Part shown: piece by piece, positions 1-12,267 of the stretch | How positions within the stretch are numbered: position 1 is the first letter of the stretch | Layout: each line of letters starts with the position of its first letter | Assembly: GCA_034766995.1 (NCBI GenBank) | Contig: CM068314.1 | Coordinates: 13,543,201-13,607,200, forward strand | Reading direction: 5' to 3' | Source of the DNA: Acanthacorydalis orientalis | Taxonomy: Eukaryota > Arthropoda > Insecta > Megaloptera > Corydalidae | DNA length: 64,000 bases | Made by a program: the position numbers and the translations under genes | Notes under the pieces: generated by a model | Told to the model about the DNA's origin: nothing | The model's input: only the letters and a program-made list of their open reading frames with translations | The model's database searches: none

Positions 1-272
1 TCACGTTTAAACATCTTAACGTTGTAACAGTACATCGCAAGATGTGCACAAGAGACATTTTGAAAGATTTCGTCTTCGGTGTCTTTATATCTCTTTCACG
101 TTCTGCTGTACCCAATAACACTTCAAAATTCGTTTAAGTTGTTCAAATCTCAAACAAAGTTCCGCCATTTTAATCTACACCGACTACTACTTGAATAAAA
201 TGCGATTCGTGTGTCCTAGGATTTTTGCTACAAATATTCGACAATGGCACCATTCTCTTATGATATATTTCC

Positions 273-286
273 ATATATATATAAAT

Positions 287-344
<58 letters not shown>

Positions 345-365
345 TAATAATTTCCAAGTTTTCAA

Positions 366-408
<43 letters not shown>
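273..408. repeat. (TA)n microsatellite cluster
   Basis: Two long TA runs with a short interruption. The apparent 90-residue open frame here is only TA translated as Tyr-Ile. Confidence 0.97.
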
Positions 409-411
<3 letters not shown>

Positions 412-1158
412 AATTAGAATTATAACCAGTTTAACCCTTTCACAAATATGCATTGAAAAATAATTCCCTGTAAAGTATAAACTATATATATAATTAAAAA
501 ACATATATCAATTTTCAATCAATCAAAAAACGAAAAACGCTATATTATATAATACAAATTATATAATATATTTCAATAACAAAATCATAAACTACAAAAT
601 GCTGTGAGAATGTGAATAAATTCCTTCCATAAATAAATCATAATTCATGAGCTTCCCAAATTACAAATAATTGTTTATTAAATAATTATTGATTTTTTTG
701 TCGCTTATACGCATTTCAATGGAGTACCATTATCGTTAGACATGTTAATTATCAATAATTATTTATAAAACAATTCCTGAAGATGATTGATGCTAGATTA
801 TGGACTTGATTCATAGAATATAAGTTCAACGCTTAGACCAACAATAACCTCTCTCCAACAAGAAGGATCTCTTCTTAAATCCTGAGTTCTTTTTTTACTC
901 TATTATGAATAAACGAAAATATATAGACTTTATAAATATCATCATTAAGGTTCCAAATAGCCTGTGCGAGTAATCAAAAATTAAATTAATTGATTATTTA
1001 CGGTTTTAGAACATTTTCATTAGAAAGTTTTCATGATAATATAAAGGTTAAAATTCAATATTTCAATACTTATTTTTCAACTATTCATTCTTGTTAGAAA
1101 ATTTAAAAATCTAAATGATCCTAATTTAGAATTGAATTACTTTGTCTCTCTTTCTCTT

Positions 1159-1183
1159 TATATATATATATATATATATATAC
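1159..1183. repeat. (TA)n at LINE 3' end
   Basis: Lies just past the stop of the LINE fragment 1185-1300, where a LINE tail is expected. Confidence 0.95.
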
Positions 1184-1184
1184 A

Positions 1185-1300
1185 TATTCGTCATCGTCAG
1201 CCTCTGTCAATCCACTGCTGGATGAAGTCCCTTTCCATAATTTTCCATTTTATACTATTGAATTTTTCTCTGTTCTACTGATTTTCAGATATCTCTCTCT
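1185..1300 (-). pseudogene. RTE-like LINE 3' end fragment
   Basis: Minus-strand reading gives SENQ, a stop, NREKF, then IKWKIMERDFIQQWIDRG and a TGA at 1197-1199. It aligns with the C-terminus of the LINE at 14102-14585 (ENQWKREAL...RTKWKNMEEAFIQQ); the in-frame TAG replaces a Trp codon. The stop is followed, in the element's direction, by a (TA)n tract (1159-1183), as at the other copy. Confidence 0.7.
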
Positions 1301-1301
1301 C

Positions 1302-1364
<63 letters not shown>

Positions 1365-1370
1365 ATATAA
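1292..1370. repeat. (CT)n(TA)n compound microsatellite
   Basis: A short CT run passes into about 50 bases of TA and a GTAT-rich end. Confidence 0.95.
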
Positions 1371-3157
1371 TTAAACATGTATATAAATTTCAGTCTAAAC
1401 GACAGAAGGAATTTAAATGATTCTCTGTTGTTATCTTTTATATAAAAAAGTCTTAAAACATTTTTATACAGAGAAACGATGTTTTCTTAAGCATCGCTTG
1501 CAAAATTCTTAATATTTCAAGTTAAATTCTGTTTATTTTATAAATTCATCCTTATATGGTTAATAAAATACAGGATATATAAAATTACAGTCATGAATTG
1601 TGACTATACATTAAAATGTAAATTTAAGAAGAGAAGAAAAATAAATTAAACGTTGTTATACTACATATTATGTGCAATACATTTATGTTTTCATAAATTT
1701 CCTAAAGAGTTTTCTGTCTAGTTACAGTGATAAAGTGCATCAAAGCGCTTAAATGGTCAGCTTAAAAAGACATTAATTCAAAAAGGCAATAAGAAAAAGT
1801 TTATTCTTTAAATGAGCAGATGGGCTGTTTTAGAACAGTCGAGACAAAGAGAGACACACCAAACATTATTTTCTTAATCTTCGTAGAATTATGTGCGGTG
1901 CTTTGTATGGCAAAACATGACGTTTCGTGTTAAATTGGCGTGAAAATAAGATGGTTAATATCTCTTTTGGTGAGCATTGTCTTGAAAAAAATATATAGAT
2001 ATACACACAGGACCACACAACTATATGCTTTTGGCTCTTGTTACATTAGACGGTAATATATAATACTCGGCGAGCGGAATATGGAAATTGGATGCATAAA
2101 TTAATATGTATATCGTGGTTGTTATTTTTTTTTTCGTCGAGAATAAAAATGTTGCTTAGTTTTTTCCCAGTATTGAAATTATTTGAACTTTTATTTACTA
2201 CTTAATTAGTCTACAACCTGTTTCCGACCTTGGAAACATAATTTTATTATGGTTACTTAAACGTCACAAAACATGACATTATCTGAAATTATTTAAAAAA
2301 ATTACATAATTTTTATACATGTTCTATTTGTACTATAATAAGAAAAAACGTCTCGAATTACCCAAATAAATACACTTATACCCGTTAAATTCATAACACG
2401 CCCTTGATTAAAAAAATTATAACTAAACTTTAATTTTTATGAAAATGTAGGTGTCTTTCTTTTTTAAAAAAATTTCCTTAACAATAATTACTTCAAAAAT
2501 GTCCAATAAAACAGAAAAAATATATTTTTAGAAGAATATAAATTTAATACAAGAAGCAGTTGATATTTTGAAAGAAAATGACATTTTGTAATTATTCTAA
2601 TAAAAACTGTAATTTATAAAAAGTATTAATTCCTAAAAAGAAAAATATTGTAAATAATATATGAAACAAATATATTATAAATATATAATAATAGTTAAAA
2701 TTTTATTCATAAATAGATTGAACGTTTAAATAACCATAAAATGTACACAACAAATAGCAAAAAACGAAATAAATAAATTTAATTATAGAAATAAATGCCG
2801 AGTATCAAAGAATAAATTTGTATAAAAAATTCAAAAAATATTTTTTAACAGATTGAATATTTTTTCATCCTACGAAATAATAAAAAAACTATGTATTGAT
2901 CAGATATGATCAATAATCTTTTATTCGATATTTGTGAACTGAAAAATTTTATGGTTTGTAAAATGAGGAAATAAGGTACAAAACAACCTATAAATAGAAG
3001 TTTTGACTTTCTAGCGGTCTGTAAAAAAAGTAAGATTAATGAACTAATAAAACTTTTCAGACTGATTAATTAAAAAACGATGGTAATTAGTTTCAAAAAT
3101 AAAATTTACGAATATAATCAACGTTTTTAATCATACTATGTACATATTTCTTTATAG
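1371..3157. other. AT-rich, no feature recognised
   Basis: No open frame of note. A weak match to repeat family A (TTGATCAGATATGATCAATA) lies at about 2897-2945. Confidence 0.6.
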
Positions 3158-3698
3158 TAGGTTGGTAGAAAAATAATTCCGATTTATGACATTCAAATAC
3201 ATTTCTCCAGTTGTGGTCCAGAACTGTTGGATGACTAACGCCTACGTTTTGTGCAAACTCTTGGATTATTGTGCGTGGTTTTGATTTAACTAACGCTTTC
3301 AGTTGATCATTATGAATTGAAGAAGGACGTCCCTGATTTTCTGCATTTTCAAGATCCTCGTTCCCAGTATGAATTTTTTAAAACCACCAATGTATTGTAC
3401 GTTCCTTAGCAGTACCGACAGAAAAAGCATCGTTTAGTTTAAGAGCATTTTCTGCTGTTTTACCATCCGTTTTCAACTCATACAAAAATTGCTCTTATTT
3501 GCTTCTTCTCCATCTTCAATTCAATACCCCAATTGACAACAAAATTAATAATAAAACTAAAGTCGATATTGTCAAAATATAGACTGAAAACTGTACTTTA
3601 AAATAATATTAACATGAACACGGTGAAATGACACATTGAAAAAAATGAAAGTTAGAATTCAGTAAACATGAACCGTAATTGTTTTTCTACCAACCTAA
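3158..3698 (-). mobile_element. Internally deleted mariner copy 1
   Basis: Terminal inverted repeats TAGGTTGGTAGAAAAATAAT (left) and its decayed complement ending CTACCAACCTA (right) bound about 540 bp. On the minus strand the interior is a decayed transposase N-terminus only. It shares the architecture and the apparent deletion joint with 6543-7151, 11711-12267 and 32773-38225. TA flanks both ends, as expected for mariner target duplication. Confidence 0.88.
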
Positions 3699-4046
3699 TA
3701 TAAAGAAAGAATCATTTATGGTTAATTTATTTTTTAAATTACATATAAGATTGTCAATGTTGTATAAAAAGAAACTAACCGATTTCTTTTCAATTATATT
3801 TTCTCATTAAAATTTCCACAAATTAAACGATTGATACAGATCGACGAACAATGCATTTAAAATTGAAACTCCGACTGCACAACTACATTTAATACATGTC
3901 TATCAACGCTGTTGCAAATATAATTGAATTCCAAAAACATCATTATTTTTGGCTCGTTCGCGTGTTCATCAAATGCAATAGCCGACAACAACAGTAGCAC
4001 CAGTGCTTCAAACCCATGTCACATGATATTGACACGTATGTTTCAT

Positions 4047-4101
4047 GAAATGACAGGCGGGTGTGTATGTGTGTGAGTGAGTATGTGTGTGTGTGTGTGC
4101 T
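4047..4101. repeat. (TG)n-rich microsatellite
   Basis: Interrupted GTGTGT runs with GTGAGTGAGT inside. Confidence 0.9.
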
Positions 4102-4183
4102 GAAAGGCCCGATTCCGTAGTCCCACCGTACGAAACAGTCCAGTCAGCTAAGCGTGTAAACTCAGCACAGGAGAGCCAGAGGC

Positions 4184-4227
4184 ATTTACACCACCATCAC
4201 TGTATACCAACACCAAATGGTGTAAAT
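4184..4227. repeat. Short inverted repeat with a nested second hairpin
   Basis: ATTTACACCA (4184-4193) and TGGTGTAAAT (4218-4227) pair. ACACCA at 4210-4215 also pairs with TGGTGT at 4218-4223, so two mutually exclusive stems are possible. It lies in a GC-richer patch after a (TG)n tract. Confidence 0.5.
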
Positions 4228-4383
4228 TTTTGCAATGCAAATTTTAACTAGGTCTGGGATATAACTGATGAGACCGACGTATTTTCATATTTTATATTAT
4301 TTTACATTGGCATGAAATTATTATTTCTGTTCGGTTCAGATTAATATAGAATTTTATGTACACATACATACACATACCATGAT

Positions 4384-4392
4384 TATATATAC

Positions 4393-4438
<46 letters not shown>
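4384..4438. repeat. (TA)n microsatellite
   Basis: TA run with ACAT interruptions at its start. Confidence 0.95.
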
Positions 4439-4441
<3 letters not shown>

Positions 4442-4781
4442 AAATAAATAAAAAGTATACAATAAGTCAGTGAATATAGAAAGTGAATAAATACCTAATG
4501 TAAATAACAGTAAGATAAAAATTATATCTAATTTCGTTTGTTCTCTTGATAAAATCAATAATAACAAAGCGTATAATATAAAGTTATTAAAAATAAGTAG
4601 GATAAATCTATTAAATGAGAGGTACTGACAAAAATTATTATTTATTTTAAAATATACAATATTTAAAACTATTTCTAATTAAATGTAGATCAGTGCTTTA
4701 AATATGTAAGAATAATTGTGACAATATGCCTTTCCGGTCAGCACCAATAGCGTAAAATAACTGAGAGTGCTTAATCTATAG

Positions 4782-4830
4782 CAGTGGTCTTTAAACTTTA
4801 TCGACTCGTGGATTCCTTACGATTATAATT
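4782..4830 (+). mobile_element. hAT-like terminal repeat (single end)
   Basis: CAGTGGTCTTTAAACTTTAT resembles the widespread hAT terminal consensus (CAGnGGTTCTCAAACTTT). No partner end was found, so this is a candidate non-autonomous or truncated hAT element. Confidence 0.4.
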
Positions 4831-5008
4831 TTTTTACGAAACCCATACCATCCCTAGAAGACTCAAGATGCAGTCCCCATAAGTTTTGAAAATCAACCTT
4901 TTACATGACCAAATTTTGTTATTTACATCTAATTGAACCGGGTCTTAATATGTACTCATAAATACAATTTTACTACATAATAATAGGTAATACCCTAATG
5001 AAATTATG

Positions 5009-5215
5009 AACCGTATAAGGAACATATAAATTCACCATATACAAACCTTATACAAAGCATATATGGTTTGTATAAGGTATAGATAAGGGTCGCTATCATT
5101 CATGTTAAGCCCATAAAATGCGATCTTCTTTACCGTATAAGGATCATATAAAGTCACTTTATATGCCTTATAAGACTTATATAATGTATATAAGGATTAT
5201 TATACAGTCGGATAT
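5009..5215 (+). repeat. TATAAGG-rich dispersed repeat, two tandem units
   Basis: Two units starting ACCGTATAAGGA (5011 and 5132) share a layout of ACCGTATAAGGAnCATATAAA followed by several CCTTATA/TATAAGG words. A related copy in inverse orientation lies at 27790-27905. The first unit contains an inverted repeat (ACCTTATACAAA and TTTGTATAAGGT). It is non-coding and of unknown family. Confidence 0.65.
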
Positions 5216-5625
5216 GAACTTATACCAAAAATGTATTTTAATTGATTTATTCAGTTGAGAATTCATTTATGAAAGATGTCTGACTGAATTCAATTAAAAC
5301 TTTTAATGATAACGTTCAAAATGTAGCTCGCACTTTGATACATACAAATTTATAAAATGTTCACGAAAAATAATATGTTACTTCTGATCGTCATGAAGCG
5401 AAAAGGTATTTTCGAAAATGTTTATTATTATAAAGTGAAACAAATAAATTACCTTTCTGACAACGATATCTATATACGAGTAATCATTTTGATGAATACA
5501 TTCAAACTATTGCATAATGATATCTGTATCACCAGATGCACTAGGTCTTGTTAAATTTTCAAATTTCAAATATAGGACCAAAATTTTGATCTGCAATTTT
5601 TTTTCAAACTTTTAAAATTATTACA

Positions 5626-5812
5626 TGATACGTTGTTCTGATAGTCCTCGTCTTTTAGGATTTTATGAATTTCTCTTATCCACTAATACTTTTAGCACGC
5701 ATGTCATCTGTGTACAAAATCTACCTGACGATGGCACACGAGCTGAAACTAATACTGTAGAACAGAGATTCAGATGATTCATAACAAAAAAACACATCAG
5801 GATAATGCATTG
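5626..5812. repeat. Fold-back repeat family B, copy 1
   Basis: About 90-base imperfect inverted arms meet near 5720 (ATCTACCTGACGATGGCACA). The arms carry the family words: a TTTCGGCACA-like start, ACTAGTAGTGGA-like core (here ACTAATACTGTAGA) and AAAAAGACAA-like end. Related copies lie at 13826, 17520, 27424 and 52760. No coding capacity; MITE-like. Confidence 0.65.
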
Positions 5813-6033
5813 ACAGGATCACAGGTATGAAAAACAGATTATAATGTATTTTTATATAATGATGAATTATATTAAAAGAAATACACACATTTTTTACTGT
5901 ACCTGTATACTTATATAAACATTTATTACTTTGACAATCTCTTTATTCATACTTTTATTACGCATATTTCTTTTATAGTTTTTTTTATTCATGTTTAATA
6001 ATTAAGAATATGACTTTTCTTTAATGATAACTA

Positions 6034-6086
<53 letters not shown>

Positions 6087-6090
6087 TATA
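6034..6090. repeat. (TA)n microsatellite
   Basis: TA run with GTA interruptions. Confidence 0.95.
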
Positions 6091-6542
6091 AACGAGTATA
6101 TGTATATATAAATTTTAAATCAAACTGTCAATTAAAATTCGAATGTGTGCCCCCGTGCCATTGTGTACCAGCCGCCACTGTCGCAATATAGCCGTGATGG
6201 TTGGCGATACATGTATGAAGGATTTCTGTTCAGGGTGTTTTATAATATAATGGTGAAGAGAAAGGAGTACGTGGATGACGTCTCGTTTAATAAATCATTT
6301 TCAGTGAAAACCAGCACGCTTTTGCTTTTCAGATATTAACGAATAGCGTAAAATGTCAGATTTAATATAAACACATTACGTGTTGTGGATAATCGTTAAC
6401 TCAGTTTATACCTTCGTTTGAGGTTTCACTCTCCGTATGTGATTTTTTAATTTTTTTTTTAATAATTATATTAATGGATCAGCTGTTTTGGCAAAGAAAC
6501 GAGTGGATAGAAGGAAAGAATCCTGAACACATTTGAGATACA

Positions 6543-7151
6543 TTTGGTCGGTGGGAAACAAATTACGGTTTTTGTTTTCTGAAATCTAACCTTAATTTTC
6601 TTCAGATAAAAGTGTACTTTCATCGTGTTCATGTAAATATCATTTTAAAGTGTATTGTTTGGTCTGTATTTTGGTAATATCGACTTTAGTTTTATTATTC
6701 GTTTTACTTCAAATCAGGCTATTGAATTAAAGATGAAAAGAAACAAATAAAAGCAATTTCTGGTATGAATTTAAAACGTGTAGTAAAGCAGGAGAAACTG
6801 CACATAAACTAAACGATAGTTTTTATATGGGTACTGTTAAGAAACTTGCGATGCACAATGGTGGTTCCAAAAAGTGCATGCTGGGTAAGAGAGCTTTAAA
6901 GATTAATTAGTTCTAGGACATTCTTGTTCAGTTCATAACAACCAACTAAAAACGTTAGTTGAATCGTAACTACGCATAACAATTCCAGAACATGCACAAA
7001 AATTAGGCGCTAGTACTGGACCAAACAGTACCAATAGTACTCCAAGTTATCCAACAGTACTGGACCATTTAAAACAGCTAGAAATATCAAAAAATTTTAA
7101 CAAATTGATGCCGCATAAACTAACAAAACTGCAATTATTTTTCTACCAACC
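6543..7151 (+). mobile_element. Internally deleted mariner copy 2
   Basis: Plus-strand orientation. The left terminal repeat is degenerate (TTTGGTCGGTGGGAAACAAA) and the right one is clear (ending TTTTTCTACCAACC). The interior matches the other deleted copies: the leader, then the decayed transposase N-terminal region from about 6715, then the terminal repeat soon after the end of the DNA-binding domain. A local imperfect duplication of a GTACTGGACCA motif lies at 7012-7072. Confidence 0.85.
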
Positions 7152-7199
7152 AAAGATCACTTTTATTAATTCCGGTCACTTTAAGTCAAGTCTTATCAA

Positions 7200-7335
7200 A
7201 TATGTTTTTTTGTTTACATGAATCCAGATCATTGTAATTGATTTAGATCAGTTTAAATCAATTCATTCCGGTTTGATCAGGCAAATCTTGGGTAAGTCTG
7301 ATCAGATTTGGTCTGATCTGGTCAGGTTTAATTTT
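7200..7335 (+). repeat. GATCAG-word cluster
   Basis: Between two mariner copies, words such as AGATCA, TAGATCAG, TTGATCAGG, CTGATCAGATTT and CTGATCTGGTCAGG recur in irregular spacing, an old degenerate tandem array. Confidence 0.45.
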
Positions 7336-7363
7336 ATATCTTCTTGTATTCAGGTCATAATCA

Positions 7364-7584
7364 CGAGATGAAGAAGTTCGCAGGCGTCCTCCTTCAGTTC
7401 ATAACGACCAGCTGAAGACTTTAATTGAATCAGAACCACGCACAACAATTCAATAGTTTGCACAAAAATTAAGAGTTAGTCATCCAACAGTTTTGCACCA
7501 CTTAGAACAGCTATAAATATCAAAAAATCTTAAATTGTATATGAATTTGAAGGTCATAAACCGCAATTGTTTTCCACCAACCTA
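7364..7584 (+). mobile_element. Deleted mariner copy 3, 5' truncated
   Basis: Only the second half of the transposase DNA-binding region and the right terminal repeat (ending CCACCAACCTA) remain. It matches the corresponding part of the copy at 6543-7151, which lies 210 bases upstream in the same orientation. Confidence 0.8.
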
Positions 7585-8149
7585 CTATTTAAATATTTCG
7601 TAAGAAATAAAGTTATAATTTTATTCTTATTTCCAACAAGTCAACCCAGCTGCAATCGTCAAAAAAACTAATAAAAAAATTACAAGTTTCAAACAAAAAA
7701 AAACATGTAAACAAAAACTTTGTCCGCGTGTACGTGTACACTTTTTAAAAATAGTATGTTACGGATTAAAATAGTATTCAATTATATTTGACAGTGTGAA
7801 TACACAATCTATTATATATAATCATGTTTATACAAAACCCATACTACAATATTATAGGTCTTTTTTCAACATTATGTTATCAAAAAATATAATCTACGTT
7901 CGATATAACAAACATGATATTAAATGTAATTTTCATGTGCAGTATAAATAATTCCTCTAATGGTACGTTGCAATTTAATGACTTTTGGACTTTAATATCA
8001 TTTACATTACGTGTTCAAAAATGACTTTTACTTCCCCCTTGTCTGGAATGCAATAATGCCATATGCTGGGATAATATTCGTTCCTTGTGTGCATTTTATA
8101 CGTGTGATATTATCATGGGTTATATAACAGGATCGTAATATCATGAAGG

Positions 8150-8150
<1 letters not shown>

Positions 8151-8205
<55 letters not shown>
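8151..8205. repeat. (TA)n microsatellite
   Basis: Nearly pure TA run. Confidence 0.95.
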
Positions 8206-8207
<2 letters not shown>

Positions 8208-8302
8208 AGCTTCGTTATTGCATTCGCTTTTAGATAGCAGACAGCTTTTAATTCTTTCAAATCATATGTGATATTTTAAAATGTATATGAACTAAATGTC
8301 AA

Positions 8303-8306
8303 ATAT

Positions 8307-8360
<54 letters not shown>

Positions 8361-8362
8361 AT
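8303..8362. repeat. (TA)n(TG)n compound microsatellite
   Basis: TA run changes directly into TG. Confidence 0.95.
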
Positions 8363-9649
8363 GTAAAGTTCTTATAAAATTGACAAATATACTTGAAAGA
8401 ATGACATGTTAGAATAACAAACAAACGAATGAAATATTTATTAGACGTACAAATTAATTCGATGCCTTTTTTGTAAAAAATTAATATTCTGTTTGATCAA
8501 TATATACAGTTTTTTTAAATATTAAGATTGTCGCTTCAAAATCCTAAAACGACGAATGAATATTTTCATTTGCAAAAAAGTAATGACTGATTCAGTGTAA
8601 AGGCACCGACTTAATTTTTACACTTAATATATTTGAAAAAGTGTATTCGAAATAATTACACAATTCGAATCTTATAGTTTTAGATTTAGATCTTTTAAAA
8701 TAATTTATTCGTTTATTAACTGCTCTGTGAGAAAGCATGTAATAAATTTATTAATCTGATATTTTTGCAAGTACTGCTGAAGGAAGTAATTTCATTACAC
8801 TTGAATTAGTTAACGTGAAGATCAAGTTTTGTTTATTAGGTCAAGTTTCTAAAACTAATACAAAGTTCAAGATAATATATACATATATGTATATATATAT
8901 ACACATATATACATTCTCCTGTAAATATTTGTATACGTGTTTGTACATTATATTAACAATTCATTATTATATGGAATTTAAATTCTCTACTAAGTACTTC
9001 ATGATAATTTATGTCTGTAATTTAATTTGTATTTATTATTAAAGTTATTATATACAAAATGTTTTAAATTCAATATTATGAAAAGTATGATTTGAAGTAT
9101 ATATATATATATAAATATGAAACGAAATATATTCTAAGACTAATATTTTTTTGGTTTATCACAATGGTTTATCTCTAGACTAACCCATTTAATGCCTTAT
9201 AATTTTGTAACGCAAATCAATAAAATATGAAACTGACAATTTGTATTTTTAAAGTTAAACATAACAGCTTAAAAATTTGTTCCGTTCTATTATAGATTCT
9301 CTTTATAAAAGTATTTTTTAGTTTATGCTGACGCTTACATGTAAGTCGCTTTTTAGTTTCTAGTTTATGTTATTATAAAATTATCAAAAATTGAAAGTAT
9401 ACTACAATCTCTTTTGTTAATGTGGCTAAATTTATTGTCAATGATAAAGAAAATGTTTGTAAAATAGGAAAATATTTTTTTAATTTTAAAAATTAATTAT
9501 TTACTTCCTACAAACTAGAAAGAATTTCTGATGTAGATAGTCGATAATTATTTATATTTGTTTACTTGATCATTGTTTACTGCCATCATCATCATTTGAA
9601 AATGATCAATAATGAATTGATAAATATTAGTATCGTTGGTGATGTAACA

Positions 9650-9795
9650 ATAAGGTTGACGTGGAACCAATATAAAGGCCGAAAAATGCACTTTAAAATG
9701 ATATCAACATAAACAGGATATAATGACACTTTCTTTGAAAAAATCAAGTTAGAAATCAAAAAACAAAGACCGTAATTATTTTTCTATGAATCCAA
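9650..9795 (-). mobile_element. Mariner right-end fragment
   Basis: About 145 bases match the leader and terminal-repeat side of the deleted mariner family (compare 3570-3698), ending CGTAATTATTTTTCTA. The transposase part is missing and the terminal repeat is mutated. Confidence 0.7.
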
Positions 9796-10035
9796 TGCAA
9801 TCTACGTGCTTTATTAGACATATAATTAGTTTTCTATGATATAAATACCTCAAAACTCAATGAAAACAATGAGTTTTTGGGCCGTTGTGTCGTAATTTAA
9901 AATAAATAAATTATATTATGTTATTGTGAAGGTGAACTCTTTGAATTCATGTAATTAAATGCAACAAACTGATTTATTAACAGTTATACAGTAAATAGCT
10001 AACTCATTATTCTAAATCAGTTAACCCTTTACCTC

Positions 10036-10038
<3 letters not shown>

Positions 10039-10080
<42 letters not shown>
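10039..10080. repeat. (TA)n microsatellite
   Basis: Pure TA run. Confidence 0.95.
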
Positions 10081-10082
<2 letters not shown>

Positions 10083-10525
10083 CTACATCTAATAACAGTT
10101 GAAAACTTCCAGCATTACTTATGAATGTTGCATGCATATCTTCTGGAAATGATACATTTAAAAAGATAAGCAAATAAAACTGTATATTATTGTATACTGT
10201 ATATTACTTTACGTACATTATTCTTTAAAATAAAAACGTATTCTTAGAATTGTTTAATCGAAGCTCGTATATTATTCTAATTAACCTGGATGACATCTGT
10301 ATACATCTATAAAACCTATTATCCTTTAAACATATATAAATAAATTAACTATCGGTCATTCTTGAATAATACAGAACTTAAATAAAGGATTTATTATCCT
10401 TTAATGACACAATACTGACAATACCTATAAATGATTCATATAAAATAAAACGACGTTTATATAATTTATTCGTTTCATTCTCTTCCTTTATAGTCATTAT
10501 AAATGCGTATTTATACAATACATTA

Positions 10526-10528
<3 letters not shown>

Positions 10529-10564
<36 letters not shown>
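10529..10564. repeat. (TA)n microsatellite
   Basis: Pure TA run. Confidence 0.95.
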
Positions 10565-10566
<2 letters not shown>

Positions 10567-10724
10567 TTTCAAATTAACAAATACATAAATTATTTCCAAA
10601 TATTTGTTTTAATATAACAATACAACGTAATCATTTATATCATGAAATATTCCTATTTAAAATCAACATTAATGAGTTTTTAATAATCTATTACATTAAT
10701 AACCTTTAGTATGTACAATTGTAT

Positions 10725-10728
<4 letters not shown>

Positions 10729-10755
<27 letters not shown>
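10729..10755. repeat. (TA)n microsatellite
   Basis: TA run at the edge of the GC-richer island 10790-11480. Confidence 0.95.
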
Positions 10756-10759
<4 letters not shown>

Positions 10760-10789
10760 TTGAATATTTTATGTGTTTATGTACATGCC

Positions 10790-11480
10790 TATGTATACAT
10801 ATGACCCCCAGTACCAAATATTGTATCGACAAAATTTCACAACGCGCTGAACAAATAGAGTGGGTCACGAAGTGCAAACAATTTATCGACAATCATATTA
10901 CGGCTCTGTCTCCAATATGTATAGTTGGTCGCGTGCACCCTTCTACATCGGGGTATCTCCCGAAGCAACAGCTGGGGTTGTCGTTGAAAGGGCAGTACGT
11001 ACAAACTATCAGACATACGAATGCACTGTTCTGCATCGCTTGCAGCACAAAACGTGCACACACACACACAAATACAGTCGTTCGAATACAGACTCGCCAC
11101 CTCTTTCCATCCAATAATACACAACATAACGGCACCCAATGTGAAATTTCCACAATCTCATATGACCATATCGTATTATAACACCACACACATTCTGTTC
11201 ACCTTCTTTGATGAATGTATGTATGTATGTATGTACGCATGTGTACCACGATATCACACAATACGGCAAGAACCGGAGTTATTACATTATGTCTATTGGA
11301 ACATTACTCATTGTGTATTATATGTCTCTGCGGATTTCAATTCGAACGGTGCTCGTATAATAAAAGTATTCTTTTTTAATACTTATTACTACAGTTTCTG
11401 TCGCACATTTGTGTTGTGCGCGTGGATCGTCGTTTTAAAAAGCAGTATCGTTTTAATTACATGTTTTCAGAACAGTTTAA
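10790..11480. other. GC-richer island, no recognised gene
   Basis: Composition is more balanced than the surroundings, and unusually many frames stay open on both strands (for example plus 11021-11572 and minus 10893-11189). None shows a domain, and the frames lack splice-like borders I can defend. It includes an ATGT repeat (11217-11236). Could be conserved regulatory DNA, an exon of a non-coding RNA, or an old mobile element. Confidence 0.4.
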
Positions 11481-11710
11481 TTATATGTAAAGGACTCGAC
11501 ACGATTAAAACGAATGTCGCTTATCAATTATACGTTTATAAACAAATCTGCACGAAAAATGCTTTATATTAATATGAATTCGTATATTTACATAATTATC
11601 TGTAAATGATTTCAATAAAAATAACAATGTTTTTTTGTTATTGTATATTTAAACACCTCATATAAAAATTCATTAAACGTTCTTTACATTATTCTTAAAC
11701 TCACCATTTA

Positions 11711-12267
11711 TTAAGTTGTTAGAAAAATAAATGCTGTTTATGGCCTTGAAATTCATTTACATTTTTTTCACTTATCTACTTTAAGTGGTCCAGAACTGTT
11801 GGATGACTAAAGCCTAAATTTTTAGCAAGCTTTCGAATTGTGCGTGGTTTTGATTCAACTAACGCCTTCAGTTGGTCGTTATAAACTGAAGAAGGATGCC
11901 CACGACCTTCTTCATCTTAAAAACTCGCCTCATCAGCATGAAATTTTTAAAACCACCATTGCACTCTACGTTTCTTAACAGTACCCATACCAAAAGCATC
12001 GTTAATTTACAAGCAGTTTCTGCTGCTTTACCACCCGTTTTGAACTCATATAAAAAGTTTGCTCTTATTTACTCCTTTTCCATCTTTAATTCAATATTCC
12101 AATTTGAATCAAAATTAATAATCAATCCAAAACCGATATTACCAAAATACAGACCGAAAAATCCACTTTAAGATGATATTTACATGAACACTATTAAATG
12201 ACACTCATTGAAAAAAATTAAGGTTAGAATTCAGAAAACAAAAACCGCATTTATTTTTCTACCAACA
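11711..12267 (-). mobile_element. Internally deleted mariner copy 4
   Basis: The ends TTAAGTTGTTAGAAAAATAA and (inverted) TTTTTCTACCAAC bound about 555 bp. The minus-strand interior is the same decayed N-terminal transposase region as in the other copies. An open frame on the opposite strand (11896-12171) is a by-product and not a gene. Confidence 0.86.

Noticed and set aside
11896..12171. Plus-strand 91-codon frame
   Set aside because: It is antisense to the decayed mariner transposase N-terminus.
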